The translations under genes and the position numbers were made by a program. Positions 12,498 through 20,955 of a stretch of DNA of 64,000 bases are shown here, one piece after another. Origin of the DNA: Rhyzopertha dominica (Eukaryota > Arthropoda > Insecta > Coleoptera > Bostrichidae); NCBI GenBank assembly GCA_025024175.1, contig QCXZ01000137.1, positions 68,200,680 through 68,264,679 on the forward strand. The letters run 5' to 3'. Below the pieces are notes generated by a model. The model made no database searches and was not told where the DNA came from. It saw nothing but the letters and a program-made list of their open reading frames with translations. Each line of letters begins with the position of its first letter. Position 1 is the first letter of the stretch.

Positions 12498-12734
12498 TGA
12501 CATGTTGTTTTCCGGGCTGGTTCCCACGTTGGTTATTAGACCTTGACGTTTCGACACTCATGTCGGTGTCGTCCTTAGAAGTAGCTCTGAAACTTCAGAG
12601 TTTCAGTTTCAGAGCTACTTCTGAGGAAGACACCTATATGAGTGTCGAAACGTCAAGGTCTAATAACCAACGTGGGAACCAGCCCGGAAAACAACATGTC
12701 ATCGACAACAACCACGGAAGCCTTCAAACCAAAA
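12498..12734. mobile_element. Hairpin insertion in repeat B with 11-bp target duplication
   Basis: The 11-mer ATCACGAGGAC of repeat B occurs on both sides (12487-12497 and 12735-12745), marking an insertion. The insert is a long imperfect palindrome: TGACATGTTGTTTTCCGGGC at the left is matched in inverse by GCCCGGAAAACAACATGTCA, with about 100 bp per arm and a centre near CTGAAACTTCAG. A 35-bp unpaired tail follows (ATCGACAACAACCACGG...). Each arm carries a GACGTTTCGACAC-type block. Penelope-like retroelements carry such GTTTCG/CGAAAC blocks as hammerhead ribozymes and show variable-length target duplications, so a Penelope-related origin is likely. It has no coding capacity. Confidence 0.6.
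12621..12651 (+). ncRNA. Hammerhead-ribozyme-like core in right arm of hairpin
   Basis: CTGAGGA, then A, a GACAC/GTGTC stem with an 8-nt loop, and GAAAC. This has the CUGANGA...GAAA arrangement of a hammerhead core with a 5-bp stem II. The extra unpaired A between CTGAGGA and the stem departs from the consensus. The left arm has a more damaged complement on the minus strand (12548-12578, CTAAGGA...GAAAC). Activity cannot be judged from sequence alone. Confidence 0.35.
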
Positions 12735-12884
12735 ATCACGAGGACAGTTCGTCTTAGAAAAAATGTGTAGAAAGGAAAAATGCTCAAAACCTGATTACTA
12801 AACGTATAGTATAAGAAATAAAAACGTAAATGTCATTTTGACAATTGAATGTGGAAGTATTGATTCAATTTGCAGCGGTTTTTT

Positions 12885-14237
12885 TTAACTAACTTGGGCA
12901 ATATGATTTTTCTTCTGATAAGCCTCAATCAATAAATCACACAAATCTTGGTGTGAACGGTATTTGCCGTCATTAGGATTTAAATTCGTTCAACTTCATT
13001 CAGGTTCACTATGCTCTCAAAATACAATGAAACTGCTGTTAATAAATTAATCTTTCAACTTATTGGAATGTACCTACCAGAGATCATTTTGTCTTTTTGT
13101 CAAACACATTTTTTAGAAATCCAAAAAGATTGCTTGATTGTCGTTAAAAAATACTCCGTCATGGCAATGCGTAGACATGCAAACAAAAAGCGAGCTATGA
13201 AAATGATGATAATTAGACAAAACCTTTGTTAAGAAATTTTTGCTATAAACCAACCGGTTATTACATAGTTTCAACTAACCCATATAAAACAATTGTTTAT
13301 ACGTGACCCTCAAGATTGCTTTCCTTCTTTCTATTTTTTAGAAAGGTGTGAATATGTGTAAAGTAAATATACGAAAACAGTTCATAACTGGCATTATAGT
13401 AACGATAGTGTTGAAGTGCATATTGAGCAGCAGCGAAATATTTCACAACGATCTTTAAAATAACACAAGACCTTGGTCCTAATAATAATAATAGGGGCAG
13501 ACACAACACGCATTAACGTGTACAAATTTACCTGCGGATGCCACCTTTTGTATTACATAATTAACGCTAAGCTTCCCGGTAACTCCTTTGGATACGTAGG
13601 TTCCCATTCTTGTTTTAAACTGTAGCCGAATTTCCGTTGTAAATTAACTCAAGAAAATATGTTAATGAAGCGAGACAAAAAATCGAAAAAGGAAAAGACA
13701 GCGGCTTTGTTGTGCTAATGCGCCTGCCCTTTGTGTTTTTCACATAGGGTGCGCTTCTTCACAGATAAAAAGATATAAATTCGCCCACCTTAAACTGCAC
13801 CCAGCCCTACGTGCACTAACGTAACTGTCGTAAAGTAGATTTGACAGTTTTATGTAAGGCACGGTTGAAGTAAATTGCAAAAAAATAGACGCATTCGCCA
13901 ACGAAGCTTGCAACCCTCAGATGCGACAAAAAAGTTCCCTTAAAAAAACAACGTAAAAAGTTCTGGGGGTACCGCTATTCAAGTTTCTGAATGGTCACAG
14001 TGGGTATCTAATTTAATTATTGTTGAAATTCGCGCTTCTCGTAAACGTCAAGATTTATAGCAGTTTAATGGAAAAATAAAAAGAAATAACGTTAAACTTA
14101 CAAGAATTGTATTCTATTGTATCGATTTAACCACATGCATATACGAGTGTGTTATAATACTACAGGCATTTTAGCGAGTAGCTACAAAACAAAACAAAAT
14201 CGTTCAAATGTATATATTTAAAGCATCAAAACCGTAG
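12885..14237. other. Gene-less stretch; 13600-13960 less AT-rich
   Basis: No gene or TE motif is seen. About 13600-13960 is richer in G+C, non-repetitive, and contains clustered GATA-like words (AGATAAAAAGATATAAA). It is a regulatory candidate only. Confidence 0.35.
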
Positions 14238-14241
14238 ATAG

Positions 14242-14466
14242 TGTAAATGAAATGTTTGAATTTAAAATATTAGTTGGTATCCCTGTTCCCCCTAGAGTGT
14301 TGTGTGTTGGTAACATGTAGTGTATGAAGTTAGAAGTAGGAAGATGGCGTTGTATGTATGTGATTGAGCTGTGCGTGTGTTACTTCTTAAAATTAAATGT
14401 GGAAAAAGTAAACGGTGTGTTTCATTCCGGCCAACCGAGGACCCCAGGCAGGGAAGGGGTCTTACA
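14242..14466 (+). repeat. 5' LTR of Ty3/gypsy element
   Basis: 225 bp, beginning TGTAAATGAAATG and ending GGGGTCTTACA. It is identical to the 3' LTR. It presumably contains the promoter and polyadenylation region, but I see no clear TATA box or AATAAA. Confidence 0.95.
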
Positions 14467-14480
14467 GCTTCAGGTGTGGG

Positions 14481-14550
14481 GTAGACTGTCGACGTACTAC
14501 ACGGGGTAGACTGTCGACGTACTACACGGGGTAGACTGTGGACGTACACG
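14481..14550 (+). repeat. 25-bp tandem repeat in the retrotransposon leader
   Basis: GTAGACTGTCGACGTACTAC and the following 5 bases recur at 14481, 14506 and 14531, an exact 25-bp period. The third copy is partly diverged (GTAGACTGTGGACGTACAC). The array starts 14 bp after the LTR, where a primer-binding site or packaging signal would lie. Confidence 0.9.
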
Positions 14551-14832
14551 GTAGACAGCACAGGGTACATCAGACGGCGTTGAGTAAATGCGCCAGGCAC
14601 GTGTGTGAAACGTAGGTTGGAAAAGAAGCACCAAAGGCATCAAAGCTTGCTGTACGGGGTACAGTAAGGGTGAGGAACCAAGGCGAGGCAGCAGTGGTAC
14701 ACCAGGGTGGCGTCCACGAAGGCCGAAGTGTGAATACGGGGTATTCATAGTGGGTTCCAGCGTTGCAGTGCAAAAAACGGCCATTGTGTAAAACATCGTT
14801 TTTCATTTCCGTTCTGAGACGAAGGTCACATC

Positions 14833-16569
14833 ATGTCGTCCAGCGGAGACGAGAGAGATGGAGCTGAAAGTGTTGTGAGTTTAATTGCTGGCACAGAGGG
14901 AGCTGTTGCTGGTAGCGGAGCAGAAAATGAAAATTCCGAGCAAGGCGCGGGAAGTTTGAATAACTCGTTGCGAGCGGTAACGGTTGAAGAAATATTAGCG
15001 GCGGCAGTGCGAATAGAGAATCAGCGCACTGTTGGTGAAGGACAAGGACAAGGTAACAAGAAGCAGATAAGCAATGCTGAAATAGCTGCTCTTTTACCAA
15101 ATTTTCATGGTGGAAGTGACGAAAACGTAGACACATGGTTTTCAAGAGCTGATATGGTTAAAAGCACCTACGATTTAACGGATGAAGTAATGGTACTGAT
15201 TGTGGTGCAGAAGCTGAAAGATGCTGCATTAAATTGGTATCATTCGAAGCCAGTATATGCTACTTTGAAATATGCTGAACTAAAGTACAATTTGGTGACA
15301 ATGTTTAGTTGTAGAGAAGACAAGATTTCGCTGATGAGAAAATTTGATAGTCGCAAATGGAGACGTAATGAAACTTTCGCAAGCTATTATCATGAGAAGA
15401 TTATTTTGGGAAATAGGCTGGGAATGGAAGAACCAGAACTTATTTCTTACCTGATCGATGGTTTTGACAACCCGACATTACAATCTCAAGCCCGAATACG
15501 AGGATTCAACAACTTAAGTACGCTTTTAGAAGTTATGAATTCACTGAGCATGCAAGAAAGAGGGATTCGGAACCAAAACACTTCATATACACCCAGATTT
15601 TCAGGACGAGGTGGTTTACAGAGAAATACGGCAAGTAACGGAGCAACAGATAGAAAGATGGGAAGTACAATTGTTAAATGTTTTAATTGTGACGTCCAGG
15701 GCCACTTCGCTTCTGAATGCCAGAAACCAAGAAGAATTGGAGCTTGCTTTGGATGCGGTCAACAAGGGCATATGAAGGTGGATTGCCCAAATCGAAAAGA
15801 GAGACAGTCAGGGCAGCAAAGGAGCGTTGTACCAGCTGACAGCACTACAATGACGGTGGAAACAGGACAGGTCATACCTCCAGCTTATTACACTCCAATC
15901 AAGGTACCAGGCGATGGCCAAGAAGAGGTCATCCAAGCCATGATAGACACAGGAAGTGGAATTTCTTTGATCAAGTCGAAAAAGGTGCCGTTAGAGCTGC
16001 GTAAACCGTACGTAAACAGAGGTGATGTGTTTACAGGCATTAATAAAACAAAGCTTAATACTTTAGGCATCTACTGCTATGAATTTACACTAGATCATGT
16101 ACAGTTTATAATTAACTTTCATATTGTTGATGATGATACTATGTTTGCTGATTGTCTGTTAGGCAGAGATTTCATAACCAATCCTTTGATAAGCATAGAG
16201 TTCCAAACAGATGTAGCTGTTATAAAACCCGTATGCTCAAATAGTACAAATAGTGCTGAAACAGAAGTATTAAGTATTAGTATTTTACAAACTAACGAAG
16301 AGCAAGAGTTAAGTGTAGGCAAAAATGTAGACGGTCAGACAAAAATTGAGTTACATCATGTGTTTGATAAATATTATGTTAAGCCTGAAAGAAAAGACGA
16401 ACCAGAAACCAAATTTTATACTGAAATCACAGTTTCAAAAGAATGTTCTTTTTCACACAAGCCACGTAGATTGTCCTATACAGAGAAAGCAGAAGTAAAA
16501 GAAATTATTGATGATTTGCTAGAAAAAATGTTATCAAGAAAAGTCATTCACCCTATTGTTCTCCGATAG
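14833..16569 (+). CDS. gag-pro: Gag-protease polyprotein (plus RT N-terminus) of Ty3/gypsy element
   Basis: 578 codons. Residues about 1-260 form a retrotransposon Gag capsid region. Two CCHC zinc knuckles follow, CFNCDVQGHFASEC from about residue 283 and CFGCGQQGHMKVDC from about 304, which bind RNA in the nucleocapsid. A pepsin-type protease has its catalytic DTGSG at about residue 372 and a LLGRDF block about 80 residues later. The last residues (YTEKAEVKEIIDDLLEK) already belong to the RT fingers, so gag, protease and RT are normally one continuous frame in this lineage, without a gag-pol frameshift. After the A run at 16523-16528 the frame is lost and the last codons to 16569 are out of register. 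The ATG at 14833 is the first long-frame start after the leader. Confidence 0.9.
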   Translation: MSSSGDERDGAESVVSLIAGTEGAVAGSGAENENSEQGAGSLNNSLRAVTVEEILAAAVRIENQRTVGEGQGQGNKKQISNAEIAALLPNFHGGSDENVDTWFSRADMVKSTYDLTDEVMVLIVVQKLKDAALNWYHSKPVYATLKYAELKYNLVTMFSCREDKISLMRKFDSRKWRRNETFASYYHEKIILGNRLGMEEPELISYLIDGFDNPTLQSQARIRGFNNLSTLLEVMNSLSMQERGIRNQNTSYTPRFSGRGGLQRNTASNGATDRKMGSTIVKCFNCDVQGHFASECQKPRRIGACFGCGQQGHMKVDCPNRKERQSGQQRSVVPADSTTMTVETGQVIPPAYYTPIKVPGDGQEEVIQAMIDTGSGISLIKSKKVPLELRKPYVNRGDVFTGINKTKLNTLGIYCYEFTLDHVQFIINFHIVDDDTMFADCLLGRDFITNPLISIEFQTDVAVIKPVCSNSTNSAETEVLSISILQTNEEQELSVGKNVDGQTKIELHHVFDKYYVKPERKDEPETKFYTEITVSKECSFSHKPRRLSYTEKAEVKEIIDDLLEKMLSRKVIHPIVLR

Positions 16570-16601
16570 TACTTGTAAAAAAGAAAAATGGTAAGAGTAG
16601 A

Positions 16602-18938
16602 ATGTGTGTAGACTTTCGTGAGCTGAACAAGTTTGTTGTTAAAGATAGGTTTCCAATTCCATTAATCGATGATCAACTGGACCAATTAAAAGGTAAAAAG
16701 TGGTTTACAAAGTTAGATTTAAAAGATGCATTTTATCATGTTCGAGTAAGACAAGAGTGTACAAAATACCTTTCCTTTGTTACACCTCAAGGTCAATATG
16801 AATTCGTGAAATTACCGTTTGGATTTTGCAACAGTCCTGCAGTTTTTACTAGATTTATATACGAGGTGTTCAAAAAATTTTTAGACGCAAAACAGATATT
16901 AATTTATATGGATGATATCCTAATTGCTACAGAAACTATTCAGGAAAATCTTAAGATATTGACTGCTGTGTTCGATACACTTGTTAAAAACCTGTTGGAA
17001 TTGAGGTTAGACAAATGCGTTTTCTTAGAAAATGAAATTGAATATTTGGGGTATGTAGTAAACGAGTTTGGTATCAGGCCTAATCCGGCGAATGTAAAAG
17101 CAATTGAACATTTTCCTATCCCGAAAAACAATAAACAAGTCGATAGCTTTTTAGGTCTTGCAAGTTATTTCAGAAGATTCTTGCCAAACTTCTCAGTTAT
17201 AGCAAAGCCTTTGTATAATTTGATACGGAAAAATCAACAGTTCAAATTTGAGGAGCAAGAATTAGTTGCCTTTGAAACTATAAAGCAAAAGCTAGTTGCT
17301 CAACCTATTCTCAGAATATATTCTCCTCATAGTGAAACGGAATTACATTGTGACGCAAGCACTTTAGGTTTTGGAGCGATTCTATTACAAAAACAAAGCG
17401 ATTCAAAATTTCATCCGGTAAGTTACTTTAGCAAGCGAACCAGTGAATGTGAGCAAAAATATCATAGTTACGAGTTAGAGTTTCTAAGCATAATATATGC
17501 AGTGAAAAGGTTTGATGTTTATTTAAAGGGTATACCATTCAAAATTGTAACCGATTGTAACAGTGTCAAATTAGCTATGAGTAAAAAAGACACAGTACCA
17601 CGGGTAATGCGATGGGTCATGTTTTTGCAGAACTATGAGTACCAAATTGAACATAGAGGAAACGACAGAATGAAACATGTTGATTGCCTTAGCAGAGTAA
17701 ACAGTATTTTGATTTTGGAGGACAACACGTTTGATCAAGTATTAGCTATAAAACAAGATGCAGATGTTGAAATTGGGAAGATTAGGGACCTTTTAGAGAA
17801 GTCAGAACATAAACTGTTTGAGATGCGAAATGGATTAGTTTACAGAAAAGAGAAAGATAAGTTACTATTCTATATACCTAATATTATGGAAAATACTGTT
17901 ATGAGTACTTACCATGATAATGTAGGGCATGTTGGCATTGACAAGACTGTAGAGTTGATCCGTAGAACTTATTGGTTTCCTGAAATGAAAAGAAAAGTCA
18001 AAGATTACATTAATAATTGCCTAAAATGTATCATGTACTCACCGAACAGTGGTAAAGTTGAAGACGAGTTGCACAGTATTCCAAAAGGAACTAAACCTTT
18101 CAATACTATACACATCGATCATTATGGACCACTAGAAAAATGTCCAAAAAATGCAAAATACATATTTCTGATTGTAGACGCGTTCACAAAATTTGTAAAG
18201 CTCTATCCATGTAAATCCACAGGCAGTAAAGAGGTTGTTAAGCATATGTCAACTTATTTCAATACTTACAGTACACCTTTAAGAGTAGTTTCAGATAGAG
18301 GTACAGCTTTTACTTCACAGTACTTTAAAGAGTTTATGAATGAATGTAACATTCAGCATGTTCTTATTGCTACTGGTACTCCTCGTGCGAATGGTCAAGC
18401 CGAGAGGGTAAACCGGGTCATAACTCCTATGTTGGCAAAATTTTGTGAAGAAATAGATCAGTGGGACAAACATTTATCGCAGGTAGAATATGCACTAAAC
18501 AATACTATCAATAAAAGTATCGGAACTACACCAAGTAAACTTCTATTTGGAGTAAATCAGAGAGGTGAGGTAAATGACAGTCTGAGAGATTATTTAGTTG
18601 AGGTATTCGAAGAACAATTAGAACCAATTGAAGATGTTAGGGCAAAAGCGTCTGAAATGATTTCCAAATCACAAAAGTATAATGAAAAGTACTATAATCA
18701 AGCACACAAATCTCCTACAAAGTATAACGAAGGTGATTATGTAGTTATTACAAACACGGAGGTGACTCCAGGTTACAATAAAAAGCTCATACCTAAATAT
18801 AAAGGACCATATGTTGTGAAAAAGGTACTACCTAATGATAGATATGTAATAAGTGATATTGATGGTTTCCAAATTACACAGATACCATTTGAAGGTACTT
18901 TCGAGTCATCTAGGCTAAGAAAGTGGTCAGATAATTAA
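16602..18938 (+). CDS. pol: Pol (RT-RNase H-integrase) of Ty3/gypsy element
   Basis: 778 codons from the first ATG. The frame is actually open from 16515, and homology starts near 16530, so this ATG is not a biological start. RT: VDFRELN, KLDLKDAFYH, LPFGFCNSPAVF and the catalytic YMDD at about residue 105. RNase H: LHCDAS at about 250 and a LSRV end near 366. Integrase: an HHCC zinc finger (H-H-C-C in YHDNVGH...CLKC, about 440-478), then D506, D565 and E601 with D-35-E spacing. The C-terminus has a GPY module (YKGPYVVKKV) and no chromodomain. All catalytic residues are present. The sole defect in pol is the upstream frame break. Confidence 0.92.
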   Translation: MCVDFRELNKFVVKDRFPIPLIDDQLDQLKGKKWFTKLDLKDAFYHVRVRQECTKYLSFVTPQGQYEFVKLPFGFCNSPAVFTRFIYEVFKKFLDAKQILIYMDDILIATETIQENLKILTAVFDTLVKNLLELRLDKCVFLENEIEYLGYVVNEFGIRPNPANVKAIEHFPIPKNNKQVDSFLGLASYFRRFLPNFSVIAKPLYNLIRKNQQFKFEEQELVAFETIKQKLVAQPILRIYSPHSETELHCDASTLGFGAILLQKQSDSKFHPVSYFSKRTSECEQKYHSYELEFLSIIYAVKRFDVYLKGIPFKIVTDCNSVKLAMSKKDTVPRVMRWVMFLQNYEYQIEHRGNDRMKHVDCLSRVNSILILEDNTFDQVLAIKQDADVEIGKIRDLLEKSEHKLFEMRNGLVYRKEKDKLLFYIPNIMENTVMSTYHDNVGHVGIDKTVELIRRTYWFPEMKRKVKDYINNCLKCIMYSPNSGKVEDELHSIPKGTKPFNTIHIDHYGPLEKCPKNAKYIFLIVDAFTKFVKLYPCKSTGSKEVVKHMSTYFNTYSTPLRVVSDRGTAFTSQYFKEFMNECNIQHVLIATGTPRANGQAERVNRVITPMLAKFCEEIDQWDKHLSQVEYALNNTINKSIGTTPSKLLFGVNQRGEVNDSLRDYLVEVFEEQLEPIEDVRAKASEMISKSQKYNEKYYNQAHKSPTKYNEGDYVVITNTEVTPGYNKKLIPKYKGPYVVKKVLPNDRYVISDIDGFQITQIPFEGTFESSRLRKWSDN

Positions 18939-19053
18939 TTGTTTTATTTTCGCTTATGTAAAATGTTCACTAGTTTGTGTATTTTTGTTTATTTGATGTG
19001 AATCGAGCATCTTGAACTATGGTCGGGTCGACCATATGTCAGGATGGACGAGC

Positions 19054-19278
19054 TGTAAATGAAATGTTTGAATTTAAAATATTAGTTGGTATCCCTGTTC
19101 CCCCTAGAGTGTTGTGTGTTGGTAACATGTAGTGTATGAAGTTAGAAGTAGGAAGATGGCGTTGTATGTATGTGATTGAGCTGTGCGTGTGTTACTTCTT
19201 AAAATTAAATGTGGAAAAAGTAAACGGTGTGTTTCATTCCGGCCAACCGAGGACCCCAGGCAGGGAAGGGGTCTTACA
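19054..19278 (+). repeat. 3' LTR of Ty3/gypsy element
   Basis: 225 bp, identical to the 5' LTR and followed by the duplicated ATAG. About 20 bp upstream sits a perfect 7-bp-stem palindrome, ATGGTCGGGTCGACCAT (19019-19035). Confidence 0.95.
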
Positions 19279-19623
19279 ATAGTAAACTTCAATTCGTTGT
19301 TTAAAAAGAGTATAGTATACCAGCGTTTTTTATTCATCCACCAACAAATTTCTTAAGATACTAATAAATTATTATTAAAGAAGCTCTACTTAGATATAGA
19401 GCTATTGTTTTAAAACTTCTTATTACCTACCGACACCATTCGGTGGCTAATTTAATACTATGTCCAGGGGAGAAATAAAAGTTTGTGATAATTTTACTGC
19501 ATATTCATATTGTTAGATATTTTTCATAATGTACGTTTAGGAGCTATTATCTCAGTACATCATATTTTGCATGTTCTGAATATGCAACAAAAAGCTTAAG
19601 ATATCACAATAGTATGTTAAGTA

Positions 19624-20953
19624 CGAGGCATGTTTTTTAAGTAAGTACCGTTTTGCGATTCCGCCACCGCAGCGCTACGGTCGGTGTTCCGCGCATGTGC
19701 GCTGGTTACCTACATCTCTTGTCTACGCACTGACGCTTTTACAGTTTGATTCTTCATTGTATACTTTGTTTACTGAGTGTTTAAGATGCCTCCGACAATC
19801 GTGAGTCCCGCCGATTGTGAAGTACGGGCTGTTAAACGATTTCTTAGTGCTAAAGGCGTAAAACCGATCGATATTCATCGTGAGATCTGTGAAGTTTACG
19901 GACAAAACATTATGAGTGATTGAATGGTAAGGAAATGGGTGAGAGCATTTAAAGATGGCCGCACAAATGTGCATGATATAGAACGGAGTGGGCGTCCTTC
20001 GGTCGTTAATGAAGATTTGGTGCAGAAAGTGAACGAAAAGGTGAGAGAAAACAGACGCTTTACAATTTCATCATTGTGCGACTGCTTTCCTCAATATTCT
20101 CGTAATGATTTGTATTGCATTGTGACCGAGAACTTGAATTACCCGAAATTGTGTTCACGTTGGGTTCCGAAAATGTTGACGGATTGCACAAAACCCAACG
20201 TTTAGGCAGTGCATTGACTTTCCTTGAGCGGTACCGCAATGAAGGTGAAGATTTTTTAGACCAAATTGTTACTGGTGACGAAACATGGGTGGCCTACGTC
20301 ACACCAGAATCGAAACAACAATCCATGCAATGGCGACATTCATCATCACCCAAAAAAGTGAAGTTTAAGCAAACAATTTCTGCCCGGAAAATCATGTGCA
20401 CAGTTTTTTGGGACAGAAAAGGTGTATTGCTAGTGGAGTTTCTGCCTCGTAATGAGACAATCAATGCAGCGTCTTATTGTAAGACATTGAACAATCTGCG
20501 TCGTGCAATCCAGAACAAANGACGTGGCAAGTTGAGTAAGGGTATCGTTTTGCTGCATGACAATGCCCGTCCACATGTGGCTAATCGGACCAAAGGTCTC
20601 ATCAAATCTTTTAAATGGGAAACTCTAGATCATCCTCCATACAGCGCTGATCTGGCGCCCAGCGACTACCATTTGTTCCTGCACTTGAAGAAACAGCTGG
20701 GTGGTCAGCATCTTCAAGACGATAACGAAGTTGAAACATTTGTGATACAGTGGTTAACAAGTCAGGCGGCAGAATTTTATGAGGAGGGTATTCAAAAACT
20801 GGTGCCACGTTATGACAAGTGCCTCAATATTCACAGAAATTATGTAGAAAAATAGATTAAGGTACAGGCTTTCATGTAAAATAAAATTATTGCGGTATCT
20901 TTGCACGTCTTTTTTTAATTCCAAAACGGTACTTACTTAAAAAACATGCCTCG
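19624..20953 (+). mobile_element. Mariner transposon with perfect 32-bp inverted repeats
   Basis: The element is 1330 bp. The first 32 bases (CGAGGCATGTTTTTTAAGTA...) are the exact complement of the last 32 (20922-20953), and TA flanks both ends. It holds one transposase gene with a nonsense codon and a frameshift, so it is non-autonomous now, although its ends should still be recognised by a related transposase. It lies about 340 bp downstream of the Ty3/gypsy element. Confidence 0.95.
19786..20855 (+). pseudogene. Mariner transposase (broken)
   Basis: The reading frame from ATG 19786 to TAG 20855 corresponds to about 355 residues, normal mariner length. It contains the N-terminal helix-turn-helix region (VRAVKRFLSAKGVKP, then WVRAFKDGRTNVHD and ERSGRPS), WVPKMLTD, and a D,D34D catalytic triad: TGDETW, LLHDNARPH and YSADLAPSDYHLF, with 34 residues between the last two Asp. 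Damage: an in-frame TGA at 19921-19923, and a one-base frame change at about 20184-20187 between MLTD and HKTQR. An N lies at 20520. All three catalytic Asp codons survive. Confidence 0.93.
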
Positions 20954-20955
20954 TA

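Larger units (their letters stand above)
11742..12884 (-). repeat. Repeat family B, copy 2, carrying an insertion
   Basis: An inverted, near full-length copy of the 5125-5912 family. It is bounded by ATTACTTCCACATCCAAC at the left and by the complement of CCGCTGCAAATTGAATCAAT at the right. It is interrupted by a hairpin element at 12498-12734. The frames at 11744-12145 (minus), 11807-12085 and 12395-12757 are produced by the repeat and its insertion and are not genes. Confidence 0.75.
14242..19278 (+). mobile_element. Full-length Ty3/gypsy LTR retrotransposon (5.0 kb)
   Basis: The element is 5037 bp and is bounded by two 225-bp LTRs (14242-14466, 19054-19278) that read identical base for base. 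Both run TG...CA, and the element is flanked by the 4-bp duplication ATAG (14238-14241, 19279-19282). Gene order is gag, protease, reverse transcriptase, RNase H, integrase, which defines Ty3/gypsy. There is no env. Identical LTRs mean very recent insertion. The coding part is split once, inside the N-terminal RT region, at an A run (16523-16528). No tRNA-type primer site starting TGG directly follows the 5' LTR, and the polypurine tract is weak (AGGATGGACGAG just before the 3' LTR). Confidence 0.95.

Noticed and set aside
12395..12757. 120-codon open frame
   Set aside because: It spans repeat B and the hairpin insertion and is a by-product of the palindrome.
16510..16602. Programmed gag-pol frameshift in the Ty3 element
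   Set aside because: The break is within RT homology, not between gag and pol, and lies in an A6 run, so an indel is more likely.
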